Part shown: positions 30,051 to 37,029 of the stretch, in pieces
Numbering within the stretch: position 1 is the first letter of the stretch
Layout: the number at the start of each line of letters is the position of its first letter
NCBI GenBank assembly: GCA_041686955.1
Contig: JAWLCV010000031.1
Span: 1 to 45,146, forward strand
DNA: 45,146 nucleotides
DNA from: UBA7803 sp041686955
GTDB lineage: Bacteria; Pseudomonadota; Gammaproteobacteria; Pseudomonadales; Azotimanducaceae
Direction of reading: 5' to 3'
Notes under the pieces: generated by a model
What the model was told of the DNA's origin: nothing
Database searches by the model: none
Seen by the model: the letters and a program-made list of their open reading frames with translations, nothing else
Translations under genes and position numbers: made by a program

Positions 30051-32360
30051 CTAGAAATCGACGCCGAACCGTAGCCCCCACAGCCGGGGCCGGCCCGGCG
30101 TACGGAAACCATCCTGCACCCCGGCCGCGTTCGCCGGCACGGCGTGACTGCCCACCGTGTTGTGGAAGATGTGCTGAACCACGGTCTCGTCGGTGACGTT
30201 GTCGACGAACAACTCCGCCGAGTAGCGCTCGCTGCCGGAAACCCAGCGGGCGCGGAGGTTGAGGATGCCGTAGGCGTCCACGAACTCCACCGGATCGTTG
30301 TCCACGCCGGTCCAGATGTCGTCCTGCCAGCGGCCGTCGGCCTGCAAAGTGAGCCAGCCCAGGGAGTCCATGGGAACGTGATAGCGCAGCACGCCGTTCA
30401 CGCTGATGTCGGGCGCCTGAGGCAGCTCCTTGCCATCCAGGGGCCGGCCATCGGCCGAGATGCTGGGATCCGCGGAGATCTCGGTATCCAGCAGACCGAC
30501 TCCCAGCATGGCCTCGAACCGCTCGTTGGGTGCCCACGCCAGCTCGAGCTCGGCGCCCAGGATGTCCGGATCACCGGCATTGATGTAGAAGACGATGGGA
30601 TTGAAGTCTTCGTCCACGCTGCCCACCAGCGCCTGCAGACCCTTGAACTCGTTGTAGAACACCGCCGCATTGAATCGCAGGGTATCGTCGAGGAAGAAGC
30701 GCTTCATGCCGAGCTCGAAGGAATCCACCGTTTCCTCGTTCACGGGGCCCCGCCGCTCCACGACGGACTGGGGATTGAAGCCGCCGCTCTTGAAGCCGTG
30801 GCTGAACTGGGCGTAGTAGAGCTGACCGTCCACGGGGCGCCACTCCAGCCCCAGCTTGCCGGTGGTGGCCTGGGTCGCGATCTCGTCGGCGCTGCCGCCG
30901 GCGCCCGGCGGCGGACACGGTACCGTGCACTCGAGCTCCGCGAGCTTGCGCGTCTCGTCGGTGTACCGTAGGCCCGTTACCAGGGCGACGGTCTCGCTGA
31001 TGGGCGATTCGAGCTGGGCGAACAGCGCCCAGGAATCGGTTTCGGTGGTTGTGTCCGCCGGATTGGATATGACCAGCGGATCGCTGCCGGGGATGGTCAC
31101 CTTCACCACGGTGCCGGACAGGCTCGACTGCTCCGCCGTGTAGTAGTAGGCGCCCGTGGTCCAGCTCGTGCCTTCGTAGTCGCCGTTCAGGCGAATCTCC
31201 TGGGAGAACTGCTCCGCTTCCGATTCCCAGCTCGTGTTGATGTCGTTCTGCAGCACCGTTTCGGTGTAGTCGTAGGTGTCGATGTCGTACCCGAACTTCT
31301 GCTCGTACTCCTCGTAGGCGGTGATGGTGGTGATGGTGGCCCACGCCTGATCACCGACGAACTTCACGTAGCCCCCGGACGCCTGATACTCCATGGGGAA
31401 CTGAGCTTCCGAGTAGCCCTCGTCGACATCCTGACCGTCCAGCACCACACCCAGGTCGTTGGCACAGCGGCCGGAGAGGATGGCGTCGGCATGACTCTGG
31501 TCCGTGGGTCCGCCGATGACGGGCAGGCCTCCACAATACTGAGTCAGGTCGTTGGGATCGAGGCCGAACAGGGCGAGCGGCGTCGGCGTCGTGCCGTCGT
31601 TCTCCGAATAGTGGTAGTTGGCCTCCATCTCCCAGCGCTCACCCAAGTCCACGGCAAGGATCCCGCGCGCGGCGTAAGCATCCGTCTCGGCGTTGTCCTC
31701 ACCCGTCAGCTTGTTCTCCTGCCAGCCGTCGTCGTTGTGATACTTGAAGGCGACCCGGCCACGCACCCCGTCCGCCAGCGGGCCGCTCAGCGCCAGCTCG
31801 CCGATGACCTGGTTGTTGGCGCCGTACTGGAGGCTGGCGTTGCCTTCGAAGGTGTCCGTGGGCTTTCGGGAGATGTACTGGGTCACCCCGGCGGTGGTGT
31901 TGCGGCCGAACAGGGTGCCCTGGGGCCCGCGCAGCACCTCCACCCGCTCGAGGTCGAAAAGCTGCATGGCGCCGGCGCCCTGGGAGGCCAGGTACACCTC
32001 GTCCAGATACAGACCCACCGACGCCTCGTTGACGTTGCTGAAATCCACGAAGCTGATGCCGCGGATGCTGAAGAACGGCGGCCCCCCGGGGCCCCCGAGG
32101 CCGCCGGCGAAGAAGTTGGGAATCTGATCGGTGATGCGCTGGGCATCCTGGAAGTTGAACTCCTCGATCTGCTCCCCGGACAGGGCCGTGACGGCGATGG
32201 CCACGTCCTGAAGGCTCTCCTCCTTGCGCTGGGCGGTGACCACCACCTCCTCGATTACGCTGGCCCGGGCGCGCTCCCCTTCGGCGGCCACTGCGGTGCC
32301 GATGCCCGCCCAGGCGCCGAGCGGCAGCATCAGCGCCGCAAGACGATTCGATGCTTTCAT
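30051..32360 (-). CDS. TonB-dependent outer-membrane receptor 1
   Basis: 769 aa. Signal peptide (residues 1 to about 25, ending AVAA), then IEEVVVTAQRKEESLQDV, the TonB-box/plug start typical of the sphingomonad and gammaproteobacterial catabolic receptors. Plug domain to about residue 150 (RGPQGTLFGRNTTAGV), then a 22-stranded beta-barrel ending RPRLWGLRFGVDF with terminal Phe as in outer-membrane barrels. No iron-siderophore context is present; receptors of this type are usually found in gene clusters for hydrophobic organic compounds, so it probably imports a pathway substrate. Own promoter region in the divergent 179-bp gap to the hydrolase gene. A second receptor is encoded at 42357; the two are only distantly alike. 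Confidence 0.93.
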   Translation of the reverse strand: MKASNRLAALMLPLGAWAGIGTAVAAEGERARASVIEEVVVTAQRKEESLQDVAIAVTALSGEQIEEFNFQDAQRITDQIPNFFAGGLGGPGGPPFFSIRGISFVDFSNVNEASVGLYLDEVYLASQGAGAMQLFDLERVEVLRGPQGTLFGRNTTAGVTQYISRKPTDTFEGNASLQYGANNQVIGELALSGPLADGVRGRVAFKYHNDDGWQENKLTGEDNAETDAYAARGILAVDLGERWEMEANYHYSENDGTTPTPLALFGLDPNDLTQYCGGLPVIGGPTDQSHADAILSGRCANDLGVVLDGQDVDEGYSEAQFPMEYQASGGYVKFVGDQAWATITTITAYEEYEQKFGYDIDTYDYTETVLQNDINTSWESEAEQFSQEIRLNGDYEGTSWTTGAYYYTAEQSSLSGTVVKVTIPGSDPLVISNPADTTTETDSWALFAQLESPISETVALVTGLRYTDETRKLAELECTVPCPPPGAGGSADEIATQATTGKLGLEWRPVDGQLYYAQFSHGFKSGGFNPQSVVERRGPVNEETVDSFELGMKRFFLDDTLRFNAAVFYNEFKGLQALVGSVDEDFNPIVFYINAGDPDILGAELELAWAPNERFEAMLGVGLLDTEISADPSISADGRPLDGKELPQAPDISVNGVLRYHVPMDSLGWLTLQADGRWQDDIWTGVDNDPVEFVDAYGILNLRARWVSGSERYSAELFVDNVTDETVVQHIFHNTVGSHAVPANAAGVQDGFRTPGRPRLWGLRFGVDF

Positions 32361-32473
32361 GTTCCCTCCATTTTATCGGCCACGTTCCCGCCCCCTGCAG
32401 GACCGTCCGCCATGCTCCTCGAAACACGCCTTCGTAGCCTATCGCCGAGCCGCCGTATTGTCTATATGATTGT

Positions 32474-32488
32474 TATCATTTACTGATA
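32474..32488. promoter_or_regulatory. TATCA-N5-TGATA operator candidate, receptor 1/hydrolase divergent region
   Basis: Perfect inverted repeat TATCA-TTTAC-TGATA in an AT-rich block (32457-32490) upstream of both TonB receptor 1 and the hydrolase at 32540. The same block contains TTGTCTATATG, matching TTGTCTATACG in the promoter element at 40403. Probably a regulator site; no convincing paired -35/-10 was found for the receptor. Confidence 0.5.
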
Positions 32489-32525
32489 TTTCCGGCCGTC
32501 GCCGGTGCGCTGGCCTCGAGCCGTT

Positions 32526-32540
32526 GGTATGCTCGCCGCA
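32526..32540 (+). promoter_or_regulatory. -10 region predicting a leaderless hydrolase transcript
   Basis: The 15-mer GGTATGCTCGCCGCA (32526-32540) is identical to 36983-36997, where it forms the -10/+1 region of a strong promoter. Here the -10 TATGCT ends 6 bases before the A of the ATG, so transcription would begin at the start codon; no Shine-Dalgarno sequence is present. The -35 is weak. Confidence 0.5.
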
Positions 32541-33412
32541 TGTCAGACGTCGACGTACCGTTACACACCCTCCGGCTTCCGGCCGCAGGCGTATCCCTGG
32601 CCGCGGACCGTTACGGAAACCCCGCCGATCCGCCCGTGCTCCTCTGGCACGGCGGCGGCCAGACCCGTCACGCCTGGGGCACGGCGGCGCGGCGCCTCGC
32701 CGAGAGCGGCCGCTCGGCCACGAGCATCGACCTCAGGGGCCACGGCGAGAGCGACTGGTCGCCGGACGGGATGTACGGCATCGAGGCGTTCGCCGCGGAC
32801 GTGACCGCGGTGGCCGCCGGCTGCCGGACCCCACCCGTGCTGGTGGGCGCTTCCCTCGGCGGCCTGGCCTCACTCCTGGCGGTGGCGCAATCCTCGGGGA
32901 ACATGGCCGCCGCCCTGGTGCTGGTGGACGTCACGCCACGGGTGGAACCGGCCGGAGCGGCGCGGATTCGCCGCTTCATGGAGTCGGGCCAGGGCGGCTT
33001 CGCGAGCCTCGAAGACGCGGCGGACGCCATCGCCGCCTACCTTCCCAGCCGTCCGCGCCCGAAGAATCTCTCCGGGCTGCGCAAGAACCTGCGCCAGCGG
33101 CCGGACGGCCGCTGGTACTGGCACTGGGACCCGCGCTTCATCAGCGGCCGCGACGGCATCGATGGCCAGCGGGGGCCAGCGGATCACGACCGGATGGCAG
33201 CGGCAGCACAGAAGATCACCATGCCGACACTGCTGGTGCGGGGCATGATGAGCGAGATCGTGAGCGACGCGAGCGTCCGGGAGTTCCGCCGACTCATGCC
33301 GCACGCGGAAGTGGTGGAGGTGAGCGGCGCGGGCCACATGGTGGCCGGCGACCGCAACGACCGCTTCAACGACGCGGTCATCGGCTTCATCGACCGCGTC
33401 GCGCCGACCTGA
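32540..33412 (+). CDS. alpha/beta hydrolase 3
   Basis: 290 aa serine hydrolase. HGGGQTRHAW gives the oxyanion region, DLRGHGESDW the following strand, GASLGG (about residue 109) the nucleophile elbow with Ala before Ser, and a late His (GAGHMVAG, near 269) the base; the acid position is less clear (RGMMSEIVSD). It resembles the hydrolase at 6141. Divergent from TonB receptor 1 across an AT-rich operator region. A probable leaderless transcript explains the missing ribosome-binding site. The 3' end lies 5 bp before the left repeat of the low-GC insertion. Substrate unknown; ester or ring-fission product hydrolysis fits. Confidence 0.88.
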   Translation: MSDVDVPLHTLRLPAAGVSLAADRYGNPADPPVLLWHGGGQTRHAWGTAARRLAESGRSATSIDLRGHGESDWSPDGMYGIEAFAADVTAVAAGCRTPPVLVGASLGGLASLLAVAQSSGNMAAALVLVDVTPRVEPAGAARIRRFMESGQGGFASLEDAADAIAAYLPSRPRPKNLSGLRKNLRQRPDGRWYWHWDPRFISGRDGIDGQRGPADHDRMAAAAQKITMPTLLVRGMMSEIVSDASVREFRRLMPHAEVVEVSGAGHMVAGDRNDRFNDAVIGFIDRVAPT

Positions 33413-33417
33413 GAAGA

Positions 33418-33450
33418 GCTGCGCGCTAGCCGAGCTCCTCGACTATGCTC
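33418..33450. repeat. left copy of direct repeat (DR-L)
   Basis: Matches 36040-36072 at 31 of 33 bases; the first 18 bases, GCTGCGCGCTAGCCGAGC, are identical, followed by CCTCGAC and ATGCTC with single mismatches between. Beyond 33450 the similarity falls off quickly. Confidence 0.85.
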
Positions 33451-33476
33451 CACAAGGTGCGCAGCATGTGGATCAG
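33426..33476 (-). pseudogene. C-terminal remnant of a GntR/FCD regulator gene
   Basis: On the minus strand, in the frame equivalent to the gntR gene at 36048, this stretch reads LIHMLRTLWSIVEELG followed by TAG, comparable to the end GAKSIVEVLG of the intact regulator. It has no start and overlaps the tautomerase stop. Best explained as the end of a gntR paralogue, or of the original gntR gene, cut off by the insertion. Confidence 0.55.
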
Positions 33477-33859
33477 ACGTTCACCTTGTAGGCCAAGTCG
33501 GTGGCTTCGTCACCGGTCATGCCGCGAAAGCCCCAGCAATGCGCCGGCTGCTCCTTGATGATGATTTCCACGTCCACCGGCGATATGCCGAGCTCACCTT
33601 CGATGCGCTCGAACAACAGCTTGATCAGCCTCTTCTTCGTCTCGACCTCGCGACCGATCATCATGTTGATCTCGATGACGGTGTACGCGTCCGATCGGCC
33701 ACCAGGATAGTAAAAGTCGCTGCTGTCCATCGGAATGAAGCGATGCGCCCGCTTGTCCTTCGGCATTCCCAGCGCACTCATCATGCAGCCGTGAATCACG
33801 TCGGACAGGCGAGCCTTGATTTGATCGAGGTACTCGTCAATGCCATAGATGACGATCAT
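33473..33859 (-). CDS. tautomerase-like protein without N-terminal proline
   Basis: 128 aa, similar in layout to the tautomerase_2 family: DVIHGCMMSALGMPKDKRAHRFIPMD, a central SDAYTVIEINMMIGREVETKKRLIKLLFERIEGELGISPVDVEIIIKEQPAHCWGFRG. Catalysis in this superfamily depends on Pro at position 1 of the mature protein, but this protein begins MIVIYGID, so the usual enolase/tautomerase chemistry is unlikely or uses another residue. Its ATG overlaps the stop of the preceding isomerase gene (33856-33859). Last gene of the low-GC operon. No alternative upstream start giving Met-Pro was seen. Confidence 0.72.
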   Translation of the reverse strand: MIVIYGIDEYLDQIKARLSDVIHGCMMSALGMPKDKRAHRFIPMDSSDFYYPGGRSDAYTVIEINMMIGREVETKKRLIKLLFERIEGELGISPVDVEIIIKEQPAHCWGFRGMTGDEATDLAYKVNV

Positions 33860-34485
33860 TCGATTTCCTCCACTATCGTGGAATGGGCGGTCGACAAATG
33901 ATGCTCGAGAAGCACCAGACGATCGTTGCCCCAGAACAGCTCACCGCCCGCGATGAAGGTGGGGACACCGAAGATTCCGAGAACCCTTGCTCGCTCCATG
34001 ACCTTCGCCAGAGCCTCCGCCGTGCCGGGGCTATCGAGCTCTGCCCGAAAGCGATCCGCGGGAATGGCGCAGCGCTCCGCAGTTTCCAGGATCCGATCGG
34101 TCCCGATCCGGGTCACATCCCCCTCGGCGAACATCGCCGAATAGAGCCCCCGCGAATAGGCTTCCACATAACCGAGTCGCTTCGCCGCAGTCGCGGCCAG
34201 AGCCAGCTCCTGTGAATCGAACGTCACACGGTTCCGGGGCTCTATGTACGGCACGCCGTAGAAGGCCGCCCATCTCTCGGCATCACGCCGACGGTATTCC
34301 CAATCGTACTGACCCGACGTGGGCCGGCCGAGCGGACTATCGGCCCGCGCCGCAATGAGGGCAGGACTATTGAGCGGATGCCATTCGAACGAACAGCCGT
34401 ACTTCCGCGCAATGCGATCGAGTTGCGTCGATGCGAGGTACGAGTACCGACTGCCGAGGGAATAGTAGAAGTGAACCGTCGTCAT
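33856..34485 (-). CDS. 2-hydroxychromene-2-carboxylate isomerase/DsbA-like protein
   Basis: 209 aa thioredoxin-fold protein of the DsbA/GST-kappa group. VHFYYSLGSRYSYLAS begins the fold with S12 at the position of the catalytic Ser of 2-hydroxychromene-2-carboxylate isomerase; GIFGVPTFIAGGELFWGNDRLVLLEHHL is the conserved C-terminal motif with the cis-Pro. There is no CxxC pair, so it is not a disulphide oxidase. The isomerase family uses glutathione and acts on naphthalene-type ring-cleavage products, or on many unassigned substrates. Four-base overlaps on both sides (33856-33859 and 34482-34485) show tight translational coupling. Confidence 0.85.
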   Translation of the reverse strand: MTTVHFYYSLGSRYSYLASTQLDRIARKYGCSFEWHPLNSPALIAARADSPLGRPTSGQYDWEYRRRDAERWAAFYGVPYIEPRNRVTFDSQELALAATAAKRLGYVEAYSRGLYSAMFAEGDVTRIGTDRILETAERCAIPADRFRAELDSPGTAEALAKVMERARVLGIFGVPTFIAGGELFWGNDRLVLLEHHLSTAHSTIVEEIE

Positions 34486-34793
34486 CTCGCTCGCGCTTCC
34501 TCAGGCTGAACCAGCTCAAAATGCTCCACCACCGGGAACGGGTCATAGAAGTGATGGAGAAGCCGCTTCCAATCCTGGTACTGCGCCGACTGACGGAAGC
34601 CGATCTCGTGATCCTCCACGCTCCGCCAGCGTACCAGCAACACGTACTTGCCCTCGGCCTCCAGACATCGCTGCAACTCGTGGCCCCGGTACCCGGGCAT
34701 GGAAGCGATGATGGATTGAGCATTGGCAAAGGCCGCCTCGAAGGCATCGGCCTGGCCGGAACGAACGTTGAGGATGGCAACTTCCAATATCAC
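34482..34793 (-). CDS. antibiotic biosynthesis monooxygenase (ABM) domain protein
   Basis: 103 aa dimeric ferredoxin-like fold. MILEVAILNVRSGQADAFEAAF starts the first strand and helix, MPGYRGHELQRCLEAEGKYVLLVRWRSVEDH is the family core and FRQSAQYQDW the typical end. Members act as cofactor-free quinone-forming monooxygenases, haem-degrading proteins or unassigned stress proteins; the sequence does not decide. Coupled by ATGA overlap to the isomerase gene and 40 bp downstream of the GFA gene. Confidence 0.82.
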   Translation of the reverse strand: MILEVAILNVRSGQADAFEAAFANAQSIIASMPGYRGHELQRCLEAEGKYVLLVRWRSVEDHEIGFRQSAQYQDWKRLLHHFYDPFPVVEHFELVQPEEARAR

Positions 34794-34833
34794 GTGGGAC
34801 TCCTATTCACAAAGGCAGCAACGGCGAGGCACT

Positions 34834-35235
34834 TCAAGCCCTCGAGGAGCCCGCATGCTTCGGATACTCATCGCCAATCTCGTACCAAGCCGCCTTGGAC
34901 GATACGAACGCATGATACTGGTTTTTCGTCCGCACAGCGGTATCCAGCGTGCCAACGCGCAGCCGCTTGACCTCCGGAATGTCGTCGCGCGCACTGTACA
35001 GCGGGCTCCCGCACTCTACGCAGAACACCCTGACTTTGCCGGGAGAGGCGCGATACTCCTTCAGAGACTCCTGCCCCTGAAGAATCCTGAACGCTTCGCT
35101 CCGGACCGGCGCAACGGCCACGAAGGCGCCACCCTGGGCCTTCTGGCACTGGCGACAATGACATCGGGAGATCTCGTCGATCAGCCCGTTGTACTCGTAG
35201 CGGATGCGGCCGCAGAGGCAGCTGCCATGGTGCAT
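34834..35235 (-). CDS. GFA/CENP-V family zinc protein
   Basis: 133 aa. Zinc ligands C6, C8 (CLCG), C25, C27, C30 (CHCRQC) and C72, C75 (CVECGSP) correspond to the structural and catalytic zinc sites of the glutathione-dependent formaldehyde-activating (Gfa) fold. The family name covers many proteins with no proven formaldehyde activity; glutathione adduct handling is a reasonable inference given the neighbouring glutathione-type isomerase. Second gene of the low-GC operon. A 117-bp gap to the PPOX gene holds nothing recognisable. Confidence 0.85.
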   Translation of the reverse strand: MHHGSCLCGRIRYEYNGLIDEISRCHCRQCQKAQGGAFVAVAPVRSEAFRILQGQESLKEYRASPGKVRVFCVECGSPLYSARDDIPEVKRLRVGTLDTAVRTKNQYHAFVSSKAAWYEIGDEYPKHAGSSRA

Positions 35236-35352
35236 GTGAATCTCCGTCGGGCTAGGCGCAGGCCTCGATACTTCGATCTTCGTTGCTCAAGAGGTGTCGC
35301 GCGCTCTGGTGCCAAATGACGTATCCATCGCCACCTACCGTCAGAGCTATGA

Positions 35353-35964
35353 TCAGTACAGGACGCGTTTGTACCTTTGGTACATCGAATCAGGACTCTC
35401 GGGCTCTCCACCGATCCCGAGGTGGTCCTTCAGCATTTCTCCTGCTGAAGGCAACACCTGCCTATCGATTTTAGCAGCGTCATTCCACAGCTTCGCGCGC
35501 ATCAGCGCCTTTGCGCAATGGAGATAAACCTCACGGAGGTGAACCAGGACGACAAGCTTTGGCAGCTTGTCACGCTCCATGCACATGGCTCTGTACTTCT
35601 CGTCCGTCCGAAGCTCAGCGGATCCATTTGCCCTAAGGACTTCATCCACGCCAGGAACCAGAAACATGAGCCCGATCGCATCGTTGTCCAGGATGTTCAC
35701 ATAGGTATCCAAACGATTGTTGCCAGCCCAGTCAGGTATGAGCAAGGTCTTTGGATCGAGGATCTTCACGAATCCAGGGTTTCCGCCTCGCGGAGAGCAA
35801 TCCGATTGGTTGTGCGAGTTGCGTGAGGACACCGCGATGAAAGGACACAACTCGATGAAACGACGGCAATGGACGTCTATGTGCCCGATGTCCTTCCTGA
35901 CTGCACGTTCCGTGGGCTCGGCATATAGTTGGCGCAGTTGTTCTACCGATGTGACCTGGGACAT
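35353..35964 (-). CDS. PPOX-type flavoprotein (MSMEG_1061-like)
   Basis: 203 aa split-barrel flavin-binding protein of the pyridoxamine-phosphate-oxidase superfamily. SPRGGNPGFVKILDPKTLLI, PDWAGNNRLDTYVNIL and IGLMFLVPGVDEVLRANGSA match the MSMEG_1061 subgroup, usually FMN-dependent, function unassigned. The ATG at 35964 (MSQVTSVEQLRQLY) is chosen; a longer start adds 11 unlikely residues. First gene of the low-GC operon, presumably with its promoter in the 83 bases before the gntR 3' end, in which no clear -35/-10 pair stands out. It may reduce or oxidise the operon substrate. Confidence 0.82.
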   Translation of the reverse strand: MSQVTSVEQLRQLYAEPTERAVRKDIGHIDVHCRRFIELCPFIAVSSRNSHNQSDCSPRGGNPGFVKILDPKTLLIPDWAGNNRLDTYVNILDNDAIGLMFLVPGVDEVLRANGSAELRTDEKYRAMCMERDKLPKLVVLVHLREVYLHCAKALMRAKLWNDAAKIDRQVLPSAGEMLKDHLGIGGEPESPDSMYQRYKRVLY

Positions 35965-36039
35965 CTGCCTTCCTTCATCTAGCGTCGACCGAGTCAACCG
36001 CCGACGAGAACTCTCATGTGTTTTTCACACTCGCCAAGT

Positions 36040-36072
36040 GCTGCGCGCTAGCCGAGCACCTCGACGATGCTC
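36040..36072. repeat. right copy of direct repeat (DR-R), gntR 3' end
   Basis: Covers the gntR stop codon (36048-36050) and its last 7 codons plus 8 bases downstream. It matches the left copy at 33418-33450 in 31 of 33 bases. The extension of identity 8 bases beyond the gntR stop shows that more than protein conservation is involved. Confidence 0.85.
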
Positions 36073-36839
36073 TTGGCGCCGGTGTGGCGCAGCACGATCT
36101 TGCCCGACCGCTCCAGATGCTTGCGCTGATGCACTTCGGCCCCTTCGCCGTCGCCGGCGTCGATGAGCTCCATCAGCTTGTGCCCCGAGCGCACGCTCAG
36201 CTTGGCGAGCTCCGCGTCGTAGCGTTTGCCGGTGACGTTGAGCAGGTGAGCCGCCAGGATCCGGTGAATGACGTGGCCGATGAGCGCCAGCGTCTCGTTG
36301 CCGGAACCTTCGATCACCTTGAGGTGAAACGCGGCCGCCAGGTGAGAGTAGGCCTCCCGGTCGTCGATGTGCTCCTCGATCTCCGCGAGCAGCTCGCGCA
36401 GTTCCTTCATGATCCGCGCCGGGTGCCGCTCCGCCAGCAGCCGCGCCGCCGCGGGCTCGATGAGCATGCGCGCCTGGAACACGTCCGCCACGGTGGTGTC
36501 GCGCACCTGCAGGTACAGGCCGGCGTATCGCGCCACCACGTCCACGTCCGGCAGGTGCACTCGGGCGCCGCCGCGGGATCCCCGGGCCACGGTGATGAGC
36601 TGCTCGGTCTCGAGGATCCGGAAGGCTTCACGCATCGTGGGCCTGGAGACGCCGAAGTCTTCGATGAGCACCGACTCCGGCGGCAGGCTGTCGCCTTCCT
36701 TCAGCTCGCCGCGGATGATCCGCCGGCGCAGTTCCCGCGCCACCAGCTCGGCGGTCTTGGGCACGCGCACGTCGATGGTTCGTGATTTTTCCTGCCACCC
36801 ATCCCTGAGGGTCTTGCGGACGTTTACCTTGCTGTTCAT
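36048..36839 (-). CDS. GntR-family regulator, FadR/FCD subfamily
   Basis: 263 aa. The winged-helix domain (about residues 28-95) reads LVARELRRRIIRGELKEGDSLPPESVLIEDFGVSRPTMREAFRILE, followed by the wing GSRGGARV; the C-terminal FCD domain contains ARMLIEPAAARLLAER, AFHLKVIEGSGNETL and an RSGHKLMELIDAGD end, with metal-binding-type Asp/His residues. FadR/VanR-type proteins answer to organic acids or acyl-CoAs. It is divergent from the MaoC-like gene (190 bp), whose promoter carries GTATAAC-N3-TTTATAT; similar sites at 40396 and 44785 could be its targets. The 3' end is duplicated on the far side of the low-GC insertion. Confidence 0.93.
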   Translation of the reverse strand: MNSKVNVRKTLRDGWQEKSRTIDVRVPKTAELVARELRRRIIRGELKEGDSLPPESVLIEDFGVSRPTMREAFRILETEQLITVARGSRGGARVHLPDVDVVARYAGLYLQVRDTTVADVFQARMLIEPAAARLLAERHPARIMKELRELLAEIEEHIDDREAYSHLAAAFHLKVIEGSGNETLALIGHVIHRILAAHLLNVTGKRYDAELAKLSVRSGHKLMELIDAGDGEGAEVHQRKHLERSGKIVLRHTGAKSIVEVLG

Positions 36840-36939
36840 GGACGGCGAACCTTGACGGAAATCAAAACCCCTCCTTTATACCAAATCATCCCCCGGAGCG
36901 GCTCGCGGATTTGCGGGCGCCGCAACTTTCATCCAAAAC

Positions 36940-36990
36940 GTATAACGTATTTATATGTAACCTTGACTCCCTTTCGTGGGGCGGTATGCT
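36940..36990 (+). promoter_or_regulatory. MaoC-like gene promoter with GTATAAC-N3-TTTATAT element
   Basis: TTGACT (36963-36968) and TATGCT (36985-36990), 16 bp apart. The element GTATAACGTATTTATAT (36940-36956) begins exactly 23 bp before the -35 box, as in the promoters at 40396 and 44785. The 15-mer GGTATGCTCGCCGCA around the -10 recurs at 32526. The GntR gene starts 100 bp to the left. Confidence 0.75.
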
Positions 36991-37029
36991 CGCCGCAGTC
37001 GAGTGACCGCAGCATCAGGAGGGGTTTAC

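Larger units (their letters stand above)
33418..36072. mobile_element. low-GC insertion bracketed by 33-bp direct repeats
   Basis: A five-gene minus-strand operon of distinctly lower GC lies between 33-bp imperfect direct repeats (33418-33450 and 36040-36072, 31/33 identical). Hand counts of 60-base lines give 34, 33 and 32 G+C (33601, 35461, 35641) against 50 in 16681-16740 of the surrounding cluster. The right repeat is the 3' end of the gntR gene with its stop codon; the left repeat reconstitutes a short gntR-like end next to the hydrolase. Without an integrase or inverted terminal repeats the mechanism is open: an element that targets a gene end, or recombination between two gntR paralogues. 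Confidence 0.65.

Noticed and set aside
33418..33476. A small independent gene at the left repeat
   Set aside because: It has only 16 codons and a stop, no start or ribosome-binding site, and matches the end of the gntR frame; treated as a remnant.
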